A stretch of 64,000 bases of DNA from Lentibacillus jeotgali (GCF_000224785.1 NZ_AGAV01000003.1:124001-188000); one strand, 5' to 3'; shown: positions 7,616 through 16,607, counted from the first letter of the stretch. Notes: generated from the sequence alone by a model not told the origin. Program-made: numbers and translations.

Positions 7616-7790
7616 TTAAATAAAAAACAACGGCCTTTTTCTATTATCAATGGCTTTCATTGCAATTTTGGTATGCGTTGAAAATACCTTGCCTATTTCC
7701 GTTAATTTGATGTTTCTGCGTTCACGTTCAAATAAAGAAACCCCCAGTTCCCCGTAATTCGTATTTTCTTTATATTGAAACTTCAGGGGA
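7616..7790 (-). pseudogene. LysR-type regulator relic (helix-turn-helix end)
   Basis: On the minus strand an open stretch reads E-L-G-V-S-L-F-E-R-E-R-R, then N-I-K-L-T-E-I-G-K-V-F. This is the hallmark recognition-helix/wing segment of LysR regulators (usual form ELGVxLFxRxxRxxxLTExG). It lacks a start and stops at TAA 7618-7616 about 20 residues later, so both the beginning of the DNA-binding domain and the effector domain are gone. It probably marks a lost LysR gene. The rest of the 7599-7878 gap holds only the promoter region of the next gene. Confidence 0.65.
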
Positions 7791-7878
7791 AAATATGATT
7801 AGCAATAGGTTAAAAGGAATAATTTTGATATAGTGTATTGTGTAGTTAAATTTATCTAAATTAAGGTGGAAAAGCTAC

Positions 7879-9069
7879 ATGAATATAGTTTGTACCGGCT
7901 ATGGGCTTCTGGCCCCGAAGACAACAAATGTCGAGCAGTATCTATCCAATTTAAAAGATGGCATGTGCTCGCTTGACGTTGTGGACCAAGAGGGGCCAAA
8001 GGGGGAATCCAATATAATAGGTTCAGTTAATGAAGGACTTGAGGAATTGGAAGCGGATAAGAAGATGAGGCGTCTTCCGAAAGTGGCAAAAATGGGGATC
8101 TCTGCAGCGAAGGAAGCCCTTCAATCAGCTGATCTAGATATGGAAGGTAAAAAAGTTGGCGTTTTTTTCGGGCTATCTCTGGGTTCAACTGGGGAGAAAA
8201 TCCTCCGGGACGGAATACAATTTGTGAATGACGAGGATTATAGAAAAATACCTATTACGTTTGCTCATTATGCCAATTACCACAGTATAACATCTTCAAT
8301 TACTCATGCCATTGGGCTTAAGGGCATTACAAAAACGATTTCTACTGGCTGTACGGCTAGCCTGGAGGCGATTGAAGAGGCGATGCTTTATTTGAATAGC
8401 GGCAAAATTGATGTAGCTGTTGTTGGAGGAACTGACAGTCCTATCAGTAAAATAACGACTTATTCGTTTGCAAAAACGAGAGTTCTTCCACTCGATCAGT
8501 CGCTTGAAGAAGGGGCTATTCCGTTTCAGGAAGGAAGTAAAGGGTTTGCAATGGCAGAGGCGGCAGGCGCGATTATACTGGAAAGAGAAGATGATGCAGT
8601 TAATCGATCAGCAGATATTAAAGGCGAAATTGTTGATGTTGTGTCGAATAATGATGGCATCTACATTTATTCACTTGATGAAACCGGAGAGCAAATGATC
8701 AATGCCTTAAAAGAAGTTACAGAGGGACGTCAGCCGAATTATATCAACAGTCAGGCACTGGGAATACAAGTAAATGATCGGATTGAAGAGAAATGTTCGG
8801 AACTGCTGTTCAACCACGAAACGCCGTATACATCCATTAAAAGTATGTATGGCAATCCGTTTGGAGCAATCGGAATTTTACAGGTCATTTCGTCTCTTTT
8901 GAGTGTCCAGCACGGATTTATACCGCCAACCATACGAACAACAACAGAAGGCTATGAAACTATGAATATTGTGACAGAGTCAAGATTTGAAAATGTTGAA
9001 GAGGTTGCTATTACCAACCATGGATATGGTGGAAACAACGCATGTGCCTACGTGAAAAAACATACATAA
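7879..9069 (+). CDS. Beta-ketoacyl-synthase-like protein lacking both catalytic histidines
   Basis: A 396-residue protein with the FabF-type thiolase fold. The nucleophile Cys158 lies in S-T-G-C-T-A-S, and G-F-A-M-A-E-A-A-G-A is the usual glycine-rich strand. Where condensing enzymes have H-G-T-x-T it reads S-Q-A-L-G (Gln292), and where they have K-x-x-x-G-H it reads K-S-M-Y-G-N (Asn326). The C-H-H triad is thus C-Q-N, so ordinary decarboxylative condensation is unlikely. It may acylate, hydrolyse, bind an acyl chain as a sensor, or partner another synthase. No acyl carrier protein or second ketosynthase is nearby. The histidine kinase 32 bases downstream is probably co-transcribed. Confidence 0.75.
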   Translation: MNIVCTGYGLLAPKTTNVEQYLSNLKDGMCSLDVVDQEGPKGESNIIGSVNEGLEELEADKKMRRLPKVAKMGISAAKEALQSADLDMEGKKVGVFFGLSLGSTGEKILRDGIQFVNDEDYRKIPITFAHYANYHSITSSITHAIGLKGITKTISTGCTASLEAIEEAMLYLNSGKIDVAVVGGTDSPISKITTYSFAKTRVLPLDQSLEEGAIPFQEGSKGFAMAEAAGAIILEREDDAVNRSADIKGEIVDVVSNNDGIYIYSLDETGEQMINALKEVTEGRQPNYINSQALGIQVNDRIEEKCSELLFNHETPYTSIKSMYGNPFGAIGILQVISSLLSVQHGFIPPTIRTTTEGYETMNIVTESRFENVEEVAITNHGYGGNNACAYVKKHT

Positions 9070-9101
9070 CAGCGATTTGCGGTGGTAAGGAGTGAATTGC
9101 T

Positions 9102-10538
9102 ATGATTACCGGGTTGCTGATCTGTACCATAGGCTTGATCCCTTTGGTTTTGGGACTGAGTATCAGAGCCATTTATAAAGAGTCAAAATTATCATCCGTG
9201 CTATCTATATATATGGTTTTAATCACCATTTGGCAATTTGATGTAGGGATACTTTACTTTGGTGATGTTCTCTCTGAAGATGTTATTCTATTTCTTTTCA
9301 AGCTGCTTCGGGCCGGGCCGACATTCTCGATTATTGTTATGTTTTATATAACATACATTTTTCTAAAAGACCGGCCGGCAATGCTAAAGACAATCAGTGG
9401 GCCTACGAAAGTATTCCTGAAAATCTTTAATAAAAAGGTACTCGTTTTTATTAGTGTCTGGAGTGGAATCATTTATATTATTAACTGGACAGATTTAGGG
9501 ATTAAGGGATTAAGCTTACACAGATCAACTTTAACATTCAGTCATTATTTTCCTGAATATGGGCCGTTAGCATGGCTATATATCGTACATATGAGCAGTT
9601 TTATAGTCTTTTTACTGATTGTCTCTGTTGTAGCTCAAAAAATTGTCAATCAAAGCTTCAAAACATTTTTAAAGAGCTTTTGCCTTCATTCCATTATTTG
9701 GCTAATTGTTCCCGGATATTTGAATTTCTCATCCGAAACAGGAGCAATCTCAAGCAGTATTGGCGTTGTTATTTTCTCAGCAGCCATTGTCCATGAGTTT
9801 ATCAAATTGAATACAAGCATGAAGGAAAACTACTATCAATTGATGGAAAGGCAGAAAAAACTCGATTATACAGGAAATTTAGCCGGCAGTTTAATTCATG
9901 AGGTGAAAAACACCAATGAAATCATCAGAGGTTTTTCGAAATCCCTGAACAAAAGCGAGACAATGACAGAACAGGAGCAAGGATCGCTTGAAATGATCCA
10001 GAAATCCTCTGCTCACCTTGGGGACCTGGTGAATAACTATAAAGTATATATGAAATCTGCTGAGCAAATGATGAAAAAGGAGGATTTGGAATCCATTATA
10101 GGGCATGCTATTGATTTCTCTTCAAGTATGCGTGAGGAACATGATGTGGAGATAGAGTTTGTGAATCTTTACAAACAGCTGACCGTCTATGTAAACAGAA
10201 CAAATTTAGAGCAGGTTTTCATTAACCTGATTAAGAACAGTATAGAAGCAATGCCGGAAGAAAGGGAGAATAGGAAAATTACAATTTCCACCGAGCTTGA
10301 TAATGAAATGATCCTGATTCATTTTAAGGATACCGGAGAAGGAATAAGCCCAGAGAATTGGGAAAGTGTCTTTGACCCGTTCATTTCATTTGGCGAAAGT
10401 GGAATGGGCATGGGTCTGCCTTTCGTAAAAAAGACGATTATCGAGCATTTGGGAGATATTCGGGTTGCCGGAAGCTCATCAAGAGGAACACATTTTCAAA
10501 TCGAACTGCCACTTAATGGCGCGTTGAATATGACTTAA
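9102..10538 (+). CDS. Membrane sensor histidine kinase
   Basis: 478 residues. About seven hydrophobic segments fill residues 1-232, with short loops and no large extracytoplasmic domain, so it probably senses membrane state or a membrane-embedded signal. A linker leads to the phospho-acceptor box L-I-H-E-V-K-N (His266). The ATPase has its N box (N-L-I-K-N-S-I-E-A), G1 box (D-T-G-E-G-I) and G2 box (G-M-G-M-G-L). A start ATG with AAGGAG upstream follows the ketosynthase-like gene closely. No response regulator is adjacent, so it is an orphan here. With its neighbour it may form a lipid-related sensing pair; that is inference. Confidence 0.85.
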   Translation: MITGLLICTIGLIPLVLGLSIRAIYKESKLSSVLSIYMVLITIWQFDVGILYFGDVLSEDVILFLFKLLRAGPTFSIIVMFYITYIFLKDRPAMLKTISGPTKVFLKIFNKKVLVFISVWSGIIYIINWTDLGIKGLSLHRSTLTFSHYFPEYGPLAWLYIVHMSSFIVFLLIVSVVAQKIVNQSFKTFLKSFCLHSIIWLIVPGYLNFSSETGAISSSIGVVIFSAAIVHEFIKLNTSMKENYYQLMERQKKLDYTGNLAGSLIHEVKNTNEIIRGFSKSLNKSETMTEQEQGSLEMIQKSSAHLGDLVNNYKVYMKSAEQMMKKEDLESIIGHAIDFSSSMREEHDVEIEFVNLYKQLTVYVNRTNLEQVFINLIKNSIEAMPEERENRKITISTELDNEMILIHFKDTGEGISPENWESVFDPFISFGESGMGMGLPFVKKTIIEHLGDIRVAGSSSRGTHFQIELPLNGALNMT

Positions 10539-10539
10539 G

Positions 10540-10629
10540 GGCTGGGACATAACTAGATGTCCAATATTAAAGATGAACAAGACACTACTTTAGTGAAGAA
10601 GATATACGTAGACACCTTGTGTCCCAGCC
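10540..10629. terminator. Long-loop inverted repeat between convergent genes
   Basis: GGCTGGGACA (10540-10549) and TGTCCCAGCC (10620-10629) are perfect 10-bp arms separated by 70 bases. It sits between the stop of the kinase gene and the stop of the convergent Bcr/CflA gene, so a bidirectional terminator or small structured RNA is likely. The loop holds no ORF. Confidence 0.5.
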
Positions 10630-10661
10630 TTTGTGTGTGTTTTATCATCATTTCCGCAGGT

Positions 10662-11873
10662 TCATTTTGTCAGTTTAAAAAAGGCAATACAACCGATCAG
10701 GGAAGTGCTGAATAATATGATCCCCATCGGCACGGCTGATGCTTCATTAATGCCGGCGAGAGGGGAGAATAGCGACCCTAGCAATAGCGGCAGCATACCC
10801 AGGACAGCACTAGCACTGCCCGCACGGTGCCCCTGTTGCGCCATTCCAAGAGTAAAAGTGCTTGTTATGGTCATTCCCATGGTGGTCATATAAATAAAAA
10901 TCAGTATCACAATAATGGCTAATGGGCCTTCAATAATGGTCATGATCAGCAGTAGTGATGTTGCACTTACCGCAATCATGACCGCTGCTTTCAGCAATTT
11001 CCTTTCATGGATAATGCCGCCAAAACGTCCAATGATGAAACTTCCCGTAATAATGGCCAGTCCATTCATACCAAATAATATACTGAAGACTTGAGGTGAG
11101 ACCCCGTATATCTCCTGATAAATAAATGGTGTACCTGATACATAGGCAAAACTCCCGCCATGAACAAACCCCACGATTACTGCATAGCCAATAAACGAAC
11201 GGTCCTTCAGCAAGCCTCCCATGGTGCGAACAGAATCTCCAATTGAACTTGGCATCCGCTTCCAGGGTGGTAATGTTTCCTTAAGTTTCATAGCAACAAC
11301 CAAAAAAATCAGGATTCCCAGTATACTTAGGAATAAAAAAATCGAATGCCAGCTTGCAAAGGGCAACAGCAGGATTGCTCCGCCTGACATTGGGGCAATC
11401 ATCGGTGCAACTGCATTTATGACCATTAAAAGCGAGAAGAATTTTGTGAGCTCCCTACCACTAAACACGTCACGTACAACAGCACGGGAAAGAACAACAC
11501 CTGCTGAAGCAGTGACCCCCTGTAAAAATCTTGCTGCAATCAGGACAGTGATATTCGGTGCCATTGCACAAAGAAGTGATGATACGACAAATAGCAACAA
11601 AGATATTAATAAAGGCTTCTTTCTCCCGCGGGCATCACTGATTGGTCCGATAATCACCTGACCAATGGCAAGTCCCAGCAAACAAGCTGTCAGGCTGATT
11701 TGTACAAGTGAGGGGCTTGTTCCTAAGTCATCGGCAATTCCGGGAAAGCTTGGTAAATACATATCAATGTTCAGCGGTCCCATAATGGCAAGCAGACCCA
11801 AGAGCAATGCAAGTCCGAGGCGTTTTTTTCCTGTCGGGTTATGTAGTATAGGCTCCTGTTCTTGTTGGTAAAT
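10662..11873 (-). CDS. Bcr/CflA family drug efflux MFS transporter
   Basis: A 12-segment proton-driven exporter of about 403 residues. Recognisable are the N-terminal D-M-Y-L-P-S-F-P segment and the motif A loop G-P-I-S-D-A-R-G-R-K-K-P, both typical of Bcr/CflA (drug-H+ antiporter-1) proteins. The start is unusual. AGGAGG (11887-11882) is followed 8 bases later by ATT 11873; the only standard in-frame candidate, GTG 11882, overlaps the Shine-Dalgarno itself. I therefore place the start at ATT. The DCC protein gene ends 22 bases upstream on the same strand, so the two form an operon. The exported compound is unknown. Confidence 0.85.
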   Translation of the reverse strand: MYQQEQEPILHNPTGKKRLGLALLLGLLAIMGPLNIDMYLPSFPGIADDLGTSPSLVQISLTACLLGLAIGQVIIGPISDARGRKKPLLISLLLFVVSSLLCAMAPNITVLIAARFLQGVTASAGVVLSRAVVRDVFSGRELTKFFSLLMVINAVAPMIAPMSGGAILLLPFASWHSIFLFLSILGILIFLVVAMKLKETLPPWKRMPSSIGDSVRTMGGLLKDRSFIGYAVIVGFVHGGSFAYVSGTPFIYQEIYGVSPQVFSILFGMNGLAIITGSFIIGRFGGIIHERKLLKAAVMIAVSATSLLLIMTIIEGPLAIIVILIFIYMTTMGMTITSTFTLGMAQQGHRAGSASAVLGMLPLLLGSLFSPLAGINEASAVPMGIILFSTSLIGCIAFFKLTK

Positions 11874-11895
11874 GGTAAACACCTCCTAACTTAAA

Positions 11896-12264
11896 TCACT
11901 GGTTGTTGTAAGGCACACGTCCAAACCACTTATAGCGGCGTGTGGATACAAACCTGTATGCCGGGTCTCCAATGCTTTTGGCAAACGGCAGATAGAGTAA
12001 CAAAGCTAATGGGATGGTGGCAGGTAATAAAAAAAGAATCTTGCGTACTGTGTTAAATCCTGTCAGCATTTGTTTATTTTTCGTATACATATAAATTTCG
12101 TCATACATGTTTTTATAGTTATTTGCCCGCTCTTTCACTGGCTCACTCACCTCCTGGACGGGATGCCAGTAAATCGCATTGTTCCAGTCCAACTTTCTCA
12201 GCACAGCTTTCACTGTACGGCATAATGGGCACTCAGCATCGAAAAATACAATATGTCTATTCAT
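11896..12264 (-). CDS. DCC family thiol-disulfide oxidoreductase-like protein (DUF393)
   Basis: A 122-residue protein. Its N-terminus has F-F-D-A-E-C-P-L-C-R-T, the C-P-L-C pair that defines the DCC family, placed after the first strand of a thioredoxin-like fold. A hydrophobic segment (L-F-L-L-P-A-T-I-P-L-A-L-L-L-Y-L-P) follows, so membrane association is possible. The biochemical role of this family is not established. ATG 12264 was chosen over upstream codons because AGGAG lies 8 bases before it. It is the first gene of a two-gene operon with the Bcr/CflA exporter. Confidence 0.8.
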   Translation of the reverse strand: MNRHIVFFDAECPLCRTVKAVLRKLDWNNAIYWHPVQEVSEPVKERANNYKNMYDEIYMYTKNKQMLTGFNTVRKILFLLPATIPLALLLYLPFAKSIGDPAYRFVSTRRYKWFGRVPYNNQ

Positions 12265-12531
12265 GCTACCATCTCCTTTCATTTCAGGATGGTTTATTTA
12301 TTGATCACACAAGGAAACTGAAATTTAGTGTAAAAGACCTTAGTTTAAATTTCCAATAATTTAGGACTTAACAAAATAGTAAAATGGATGTAAACTATAT
12401 AATTAAAGAAAAATAGAATGAAATTTTTTAGTGAAACATATTGCTGAAGTAAAAGAAAGATGTTATAGTAAGTAGCCATGTGAATCTTAATAATCAATAT
12501 TACTCTGCAAAAATATTTGGAGTGAGAGAAA

Positions 12532-14535
12532 GTGAAAAAACTAACAAACTTAAAATCTACTAAGATGGGATTTTTTCTGCTTGCATTAATCTTGTTTTGG
12601 ATGAAGACGTATATTATATATATTACAGAATTTGATTTAGGGGTCAATAATCTGATGCAGCAATTCTTGCTGTTCATCAATCCTTTGAGTTCAGGCTTGA
12701 TTATACTCGGGTTTGCGTTACTTTTCAAAGGGAAACGATTCGGCATTACACTGTTGATTATTGATTCTCTTTTAACTTTGTTTATGTACGCCAACATTGT
12801 CTTCTATCGTGAATTTAACAGCTTTATTACCATTCAGACGTTGATGCAGACGGAAAATGCCGGTAGTATCGGAAAAAGTTTCCTGGGGCTGGCTGAATGG
12901 CATGATTTGCTGTATGCTCTGGATCTCGTTATCCTGGGTGTTCTGTACTTCAAGCGGAAAGCAGACTGGTCCCCGGCACGCTTCAATTTCAAAAAACCTG
13001 CCACTGTGATGGCCGCTGGTGTGCTTGCGCTCGCTATTAATCTAGGTTTGGCGCATATTGACCGCCCGCAGCTGCTGGAGCGCGTTTTTGACAATAACTA
13101 TATTGTTAAATATCTCGGTTTGCCTAATTTTGCCGCGCTGAACACCGTGCAGGCTGTTGAAGTTAATGCCAAGCGCTCGATGGCTTCAAGTGAAGATATA
13201 ATGGAAGTGGAAAGTTATACCGACAAAAAATACGCCGAGCCAAACGATAAGTATTTTGGAAAGGCAAAAGGCAAAAACATTATCAAAATTCATTTGGAGT
13301 CTTTTCAGTCATTTTTGATTGATTATAAATTGAATGGAGAAGAAGTGACGCCGTTCCTGAACTCACTTGTGCATGATGGGAGCAAGAATTTTACGTACTT
13401 CGATAACTTCTTCCACCAGACTGGACAAGGCAAAACAGCTGATGCTGAACTGCTGATGGATAATTCATTGTACGGCACGCCTCAGGGGGCTGCATTCGTC
13501 ACGAAAGGCACGAATACGTATCAGGCACTGCCGGCCATACTTGGCCAGAGGCAGAACTATACTAGTGCTGTATTCCATGGTGATGAAGGATCATTCTGGA
13601 ATCGGGATAATGTATATAAGCAATTTGGTATAGACCGGTTTTATGATGACGCCTATTACGATATGAGTGAGGATAAAGTCATCAACTATGGATTGAAAGA
13701 TAAACCGTTCTTTAAGCAGTCGATGCCTATGCTTAAAGACCTTGCCAAAGAGGATGGCCCATTCTATGCGCACATGATGACATTGACACACCATTATTCG
13801 TTTGTATTGGACGAAGGAGAAGAGTCAATTGAGCCGGCTAATACCGGTGACGGCACCGTGGATCGCTACTTCCAGACAGCCCGTTACCTGGATGAGGCGC
13901 TGAAACAGTTCTTCAAGGATTTGAAGGAAAAAGGATTGTATGAGGACTCAGTCATTATGATTTATGGTGACCATTATGGTATTTCGGAGAACCATAATAA
14001 GGCGATGAGTGAAATCACGGGTGAGGAGATAACACCACTGAAAAACGCGAACCTGCAGCGAGTGCCTTATCTGATTCGTGTGCCGGGCATGGAAGGCCAG
14101 GGCACCAATCACAAGTTTTCCGGACAGGTAGACGTCATGCCGACGATGTTGCATCTGTTGGGAATCAACGCCAAAGATTATATTCAGTTCGGTACAGACA
14201 TGTTTTCCAAAGAGCATAAAGGCTTTGTGCCGTTCCGGAATGGCAGTTTCATGACGAAGGACTACAGCTATGTCGATGGACAGTTCTATGATAATAAGAC
14301 AGGCGAAGTCATTGAAGAACCGACGGAGAAGATGAAGGAACGCAAAGAGCAGGTAAGTTATGAGCTGAGTCTGAATGATGAAGTGTTGCATGGCGATCTG
14401 CTGCGTTTCCATGAGCCTAATAAAAAATGGGAACCTGTTGATCCCAACGACTACCAGTACGGAAAGTCTAATAAGAAAAACAATGCAAATAACAATAACG
14501 ATAACAATGAAAATAATAATGGAAATAACTCATAG
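12532..14535 (+). CDS. ltaS: Lipoteichoic acid synthase family protein
   Basis: A 667-residue membrane sulfatase-fold enzyme that transfers glycerol-phosphate units from phosphatidylglycerol to build lipoteichoic acid on the outer face of the membrane. Five N-terminal hydrophobic segments (about 1-170) precede the extracellular domain. That domain has an early metal-site Glu in H-L-E-S-F-Q-S, the catalytic threonine in G-Q-G-K-T-A-D, and Y-G-D-H-Y-G late on. The GTG start follows GGAGTGAG. The last 20 residues are almost all Asn with some Asp, Glu and Lys, a low-complexity tail not needed by the family. A strong terminator follows. Other LtaS paralogues may exist elsewhere. Confidence 0.92.
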   Translation: MKKLTNLKSTKMGFFLLALILFWMKTYIIYITEFDLGVNNLMQQFLLFINPLSSGLIILGFALLFKGKRFGITLLIIDSLLTLFMYANIVFYREFNSFITIQTLMQTENAGSIGKSFLGLAEWHDLLYALDLVILGVLYFKRKADWSPARFNFKKPATVMAAGVLALAINLGLAHIDRPQLLERVFDNNYIVKYLGLPNFAALNTVQAVEVNAKRSMASSEDIMEVESYTDKKYAEPNDKYFGKAKGKNIIKIHLESFQSFLIDYKLNGEEVTPFLNSLVHDGSKNFTYFDNFFHQTGQGKTADAELLMDNSLYGTPQGAAFVTKGTNTYQALPAILGQRQNYTSAVFHGDEGSFWNRDNVYKQFGIDRFYDDAYYDMSEDKVINYGLKDKPFFKQSMPMLKDLAKEDGPFYAHMMTLTHHYSFVLDEGEESIEPANTGDGTVDRYFQTARYLDEALKQFFKDLKEKGLYEDSVIMIYGDHYGISENHNKAMSEITGEEITPLKNANLQRVPYLIRVPGMEGQGTNHKFSGQVDVMPTMLHLLGINAKDYIQFGTDMFSKEHKGFVPFRNGSFMTKDYSYVDGQFYDNKTGEVIEEPTEKMKERKEQVSYELSLNDEVLHGDLLRFHEPNKKWEPVDPNDYQYGKSNKKNNANNNNDNNENNNGNNS

Positions 14536-14537
14536 TA

Positions 14538-14583
14538 AAAATCCCCGCTTCCTGGCCTATTAAGGCCTAGAGGCGGGGATTTT
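14538..14583 (+). terminator. Bidirectional terminator after ltaS
   Basis: AAAATCCCCGC and GCGGGGATTTT form a long stem with a smaller inner hairpin (GGCCTATTAAGGCC), followed by T-rich sequence. It also serves the convergent hydratase gene ending at 14598. Confidence 0.85.
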
Positions 14584-14597
14584 GTATCTGTCACAGA

Positions 14598-15377
14598 TTA
14601 AGGGGTAAAGGCTACACTAACCTCCCCGATGCTGGTATAGGTTGCCTTGTATGTTCCTTCCTCAACACGTAATGGCAAGATGAATGTCCCTGATGATATG
14701 ATCATGCCTTTCTTCAGGGTTTTGTCGTGAGCTGACAGTTTTTTTGAAAGCCATGTAACTGCGGACACCGGGTTACCGAGCACATTGGAAGAATTTCCTT
14801 TGCTGATTTTTTCACCATGGTGGAACAGCTCCATATCGATGTCTGCCAGGCTATCCAATGATGGCGCTTTAACGGTCTCTGATATGACGGCAAGCCCTGC
14901 AGCGGCGTTATCGCACAGAAGATCTTCCAGTGAAAAATTGGGAAACCAGTCTGTATAACGGGAATCGGGCACTTCAATGCCTGCTGCAATCCTGCTTTTT
15001 GATATGATTTCTTCTTCGGATGCTCTCATTGGCAGGTCGTCAGTCAGAATGAAAATTAATTCCGGCTCAATAAGCGGATCGAATAAAGACGCCATTGAAA
15101 TGGATTCTTGTGATCGCATTAGATTTCCCTCAGTGTATGTGCCATATGCCGGCTCATCTGTATTGGCAAACGCTTGGGTATCGGGGCTTGTCATGCTGAT
15201 CTTATAGCCGCTGAGGTTCTCATCTGTCTGGTCACACTTTTCCTTTATGAATTGATCCTGGACGGAGTAGGCAGTTGGTTCATTCAGGTTATAATGGTTT
15301 CGTATAAAATTAATCGGCTCTTTTGTCCGATGGGCAGTCTTAAGCTTTTGAACAATCTCATTGTTGATGACAGTCAT
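14598..15377 (-). CDS. 2-keto-4-pentenoate hydratase / fumarylacetoacetase-like protein
   Basis: A 259-residue member of the fumarylacetoacetate hydrolase superfamily. The order of segments Y-K-I-S-M-T-S, F-D-P-L-I-E-P-E-L-I-F, A-G-I-E-V-P-D-S-R and D-N-A-A-A-G is that of MhpD/XylJ-type hydratases, including the acidic metal ligands (E-P-E and E-V-P-D). Such enzymes add water to 2-hydroxypenta-2,4-dienoate in aromatic meta-cleavage pathways. No other pathway gene is adjacent, so the true substrate is open. ATG 15377 has AGGAGG upstream. It is a single gene between two convergent or divergent neighbours. Confidence 0.8.
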   Translation of the reverse strand: MTVINNEIVQKLKTAHRTKEPINFIRNHYNLNEPTAYSVQDQFIKEKCDQTDENLSGYKISMTSPDTQAFANTDEPAYGTYTEGNLMRSQESISMASLFDPLIEPELIFILTDDLPMRASEEEIISKSRIAAGIEVPDSRYTDWFPNFSLEDLLCDNAAAGLAVISETVKAPSLDSLADIDMELFHHGEKISKGNSSNVLGNPVSAVTWLSKKLSAHDKTLKKGMIISSGTFILPLRVEEGTYKATYTSIGEVSVAFTP

Positions 15378-15472
15378 TGTTTGAGCCTCCTGTATGATTT
15401 GTATAAAATAGCGTTTCCATAAGTATAAATGGTTGTCGGGTTTTTGTTAAGCTGGAAAATGGGGCAGATATA

Positions 15473-16114
15473 ATGGAAATCAGCTATCAGCGAATTTATA
15501 GCAGACTGTTTAAGTACTATGGTCCGCAAAAATGGTGGCCGGCAGATACGTCATTTGAAATGATGATTGGCGCCATTCTTGTCCAAAATACGAGCTGGCA
15601 CAACGCAGAAAAGGCTTTAGCGAATATCAAGCCATACCTGGCTCCTGAACTCATGGAAAAACTGGCGACCGGTGAAATGGCAGAAATGATTCGGCCCAGT
15701 GGTTTTTTTAACGTTAAGGCCAAACGGATCAATGCTTTTTTGAAATGGTTTAAAACGTATCATTGTGATATTGGTGTGATTAAACAGATCGATAGGCAGC
15801 GGCTGCGGAATGAACTTCTCAACATTAATGGTGTTGGCCGTGAAACCGCTGATGTCATGTTGCTTTATGCATTTGATAAGCCAATATTTGTGGTTGATAA
15901 CTATGCTAGAAGGATCTTTTACCGAATCGGGTTTAATATGCCAAAAACGTACGATGCGTTTCGGAATGAAGTGGAGGGGACAATGGCGGGAGACTTAGAG
16001 CTGTTTAATGAATTTCATGCACTGCTGGTGGAACATGCGAAGAGCCACTGTAAGAAGACGCCGATATGTGAGGGTTGTCCGTTGTTGGAGATGTGTCATC
16101 AACGGCTGGATTAG
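15473..16114 (+). CDS. Endonuclease III-like DNA glycosylase with Fe-S cluster
   Basis: A 213-residue base-excision repair protein. The helix-hairpin-helix is I-N-G-V-G-R-E-T-A-D, and the catalytic aspartate lies in F-V-V-D-N-Y-A-R-R. Four cysteines near the C-terminus (C-x5-C-x2-C-x5-C, last 20 residues) should hold a 4Fe-4S cluster. Where endonuclease III has lysine in G-R-K-T-A this protein has glutamate, so it is probably a monofunctional glycosylase without the usual lyase step. It belongs to the Endo III-domain group distinct from Nth itself. Its substrate lesion is unknown. Confidence 0.85.
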   Translation: MEISYQRIYSRLFKYYGPQKWWPADTSFEMMIGAILVQNTSWHNAEKALANIKPYLAPELMEKLATGEMAEMIRPSGFFNVKAKRINAFLKWFKTYHCDIGVIKQIDRQRLRNELLNINGVGRETADVMLLYAFDKPIFVVDNYARRIFYRIGFNMPKTYDAFRNEVEGTMAGDLELFNEFHALLVEHAKSHCKKTPICEGCPLLEMCHQRLD

Positions 16115-16135
16115 CTTTCTATTACCGTTTTATCA

Positions 16136-16182
16136 AAAAAAGAACTGGCATCGACCTTCCTTAGCAGTCATTACCAGTTCTT
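16136..16182 (-). terminator. Terminator overlapping the end of the DUF1992 gene
   Basis: AAGAACTGG (16140-16148) and CCAGTTCTT (16174-16182) pair. On the minus strand the stem is followed by seven Ts. The distal arm includes the stop codon region of the DUF1992 gene. Confidence 0.65.
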
Positions 16183-16536
16183 CCGGGAAAGCTTTTTGAA
16201 TATCTTTTTACGGTAAAAAGGGAATTTCGGGTTGTGATGCAGCTTTCGTTTTTCAACAAGGTCATCGAATTGTCCACCTTTCTTTGCCTCGTTCTTATGT
16301 TCTTCACCAGTTGCATACGTCATTAGGTCATTATCCGTGATTTCTCTTCCTTTCTTTTTCCCATCATCTTGAGGAACAAAACCGGCATTCTTTAAAATTT
16401 TATACGCCTGATTCAGTTCCGATGACAGACCCGGCAGTTCATCTCGTATGTTCAGTTTTTTGCCTTTGCCCGGCAAGTTGTCAAAATCACCATTCTCGAT
16501 TGATTCCTTAATTTTATCTTCAACGATGATGTACAT
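16171..16536 (-). CDS. DUF1992 / DnaJ-C28-like protein
   Basis: A 121-residue soluble protein. The N-terminus D-K-I-K-E-S-I-E-N-G-D-F-D-N-L-P-G-K-G-K and the later A-Y-K-I-L-K-N-A-G-F-V-P match the DUF1992 domain found in DnaJ homologue C28 and in stand-alone bacterial proteins. The function is unknown; no J domain is present. The C-terminal third is very basic (F-Y-R-K-K-I-F-K-K-L-S-R-K), which might bind nucleic acid or membrane. The ATG is preceded by a GGGGGTG Shine-Dalgarno. Confidence 0.8.
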   Translation of the reverse strand: MYIIVEDKIKESIENGDFDNLPGKGKKLNIRDELPGLSSELNQAYKILKNAGFVPQDDGKKKGREITDNDLMTYATGEEHKNEAKKGGQFDDLVEKRKLHHNPKFPFYRKKIFKKLSRKNW

Positions 16537-16607
16537 GGGCGCACCCCCTTATTGTATTCATTATATCAAAAAATGGCTGATACTGTTTAATGATACACGT
16601 TTTCAAC

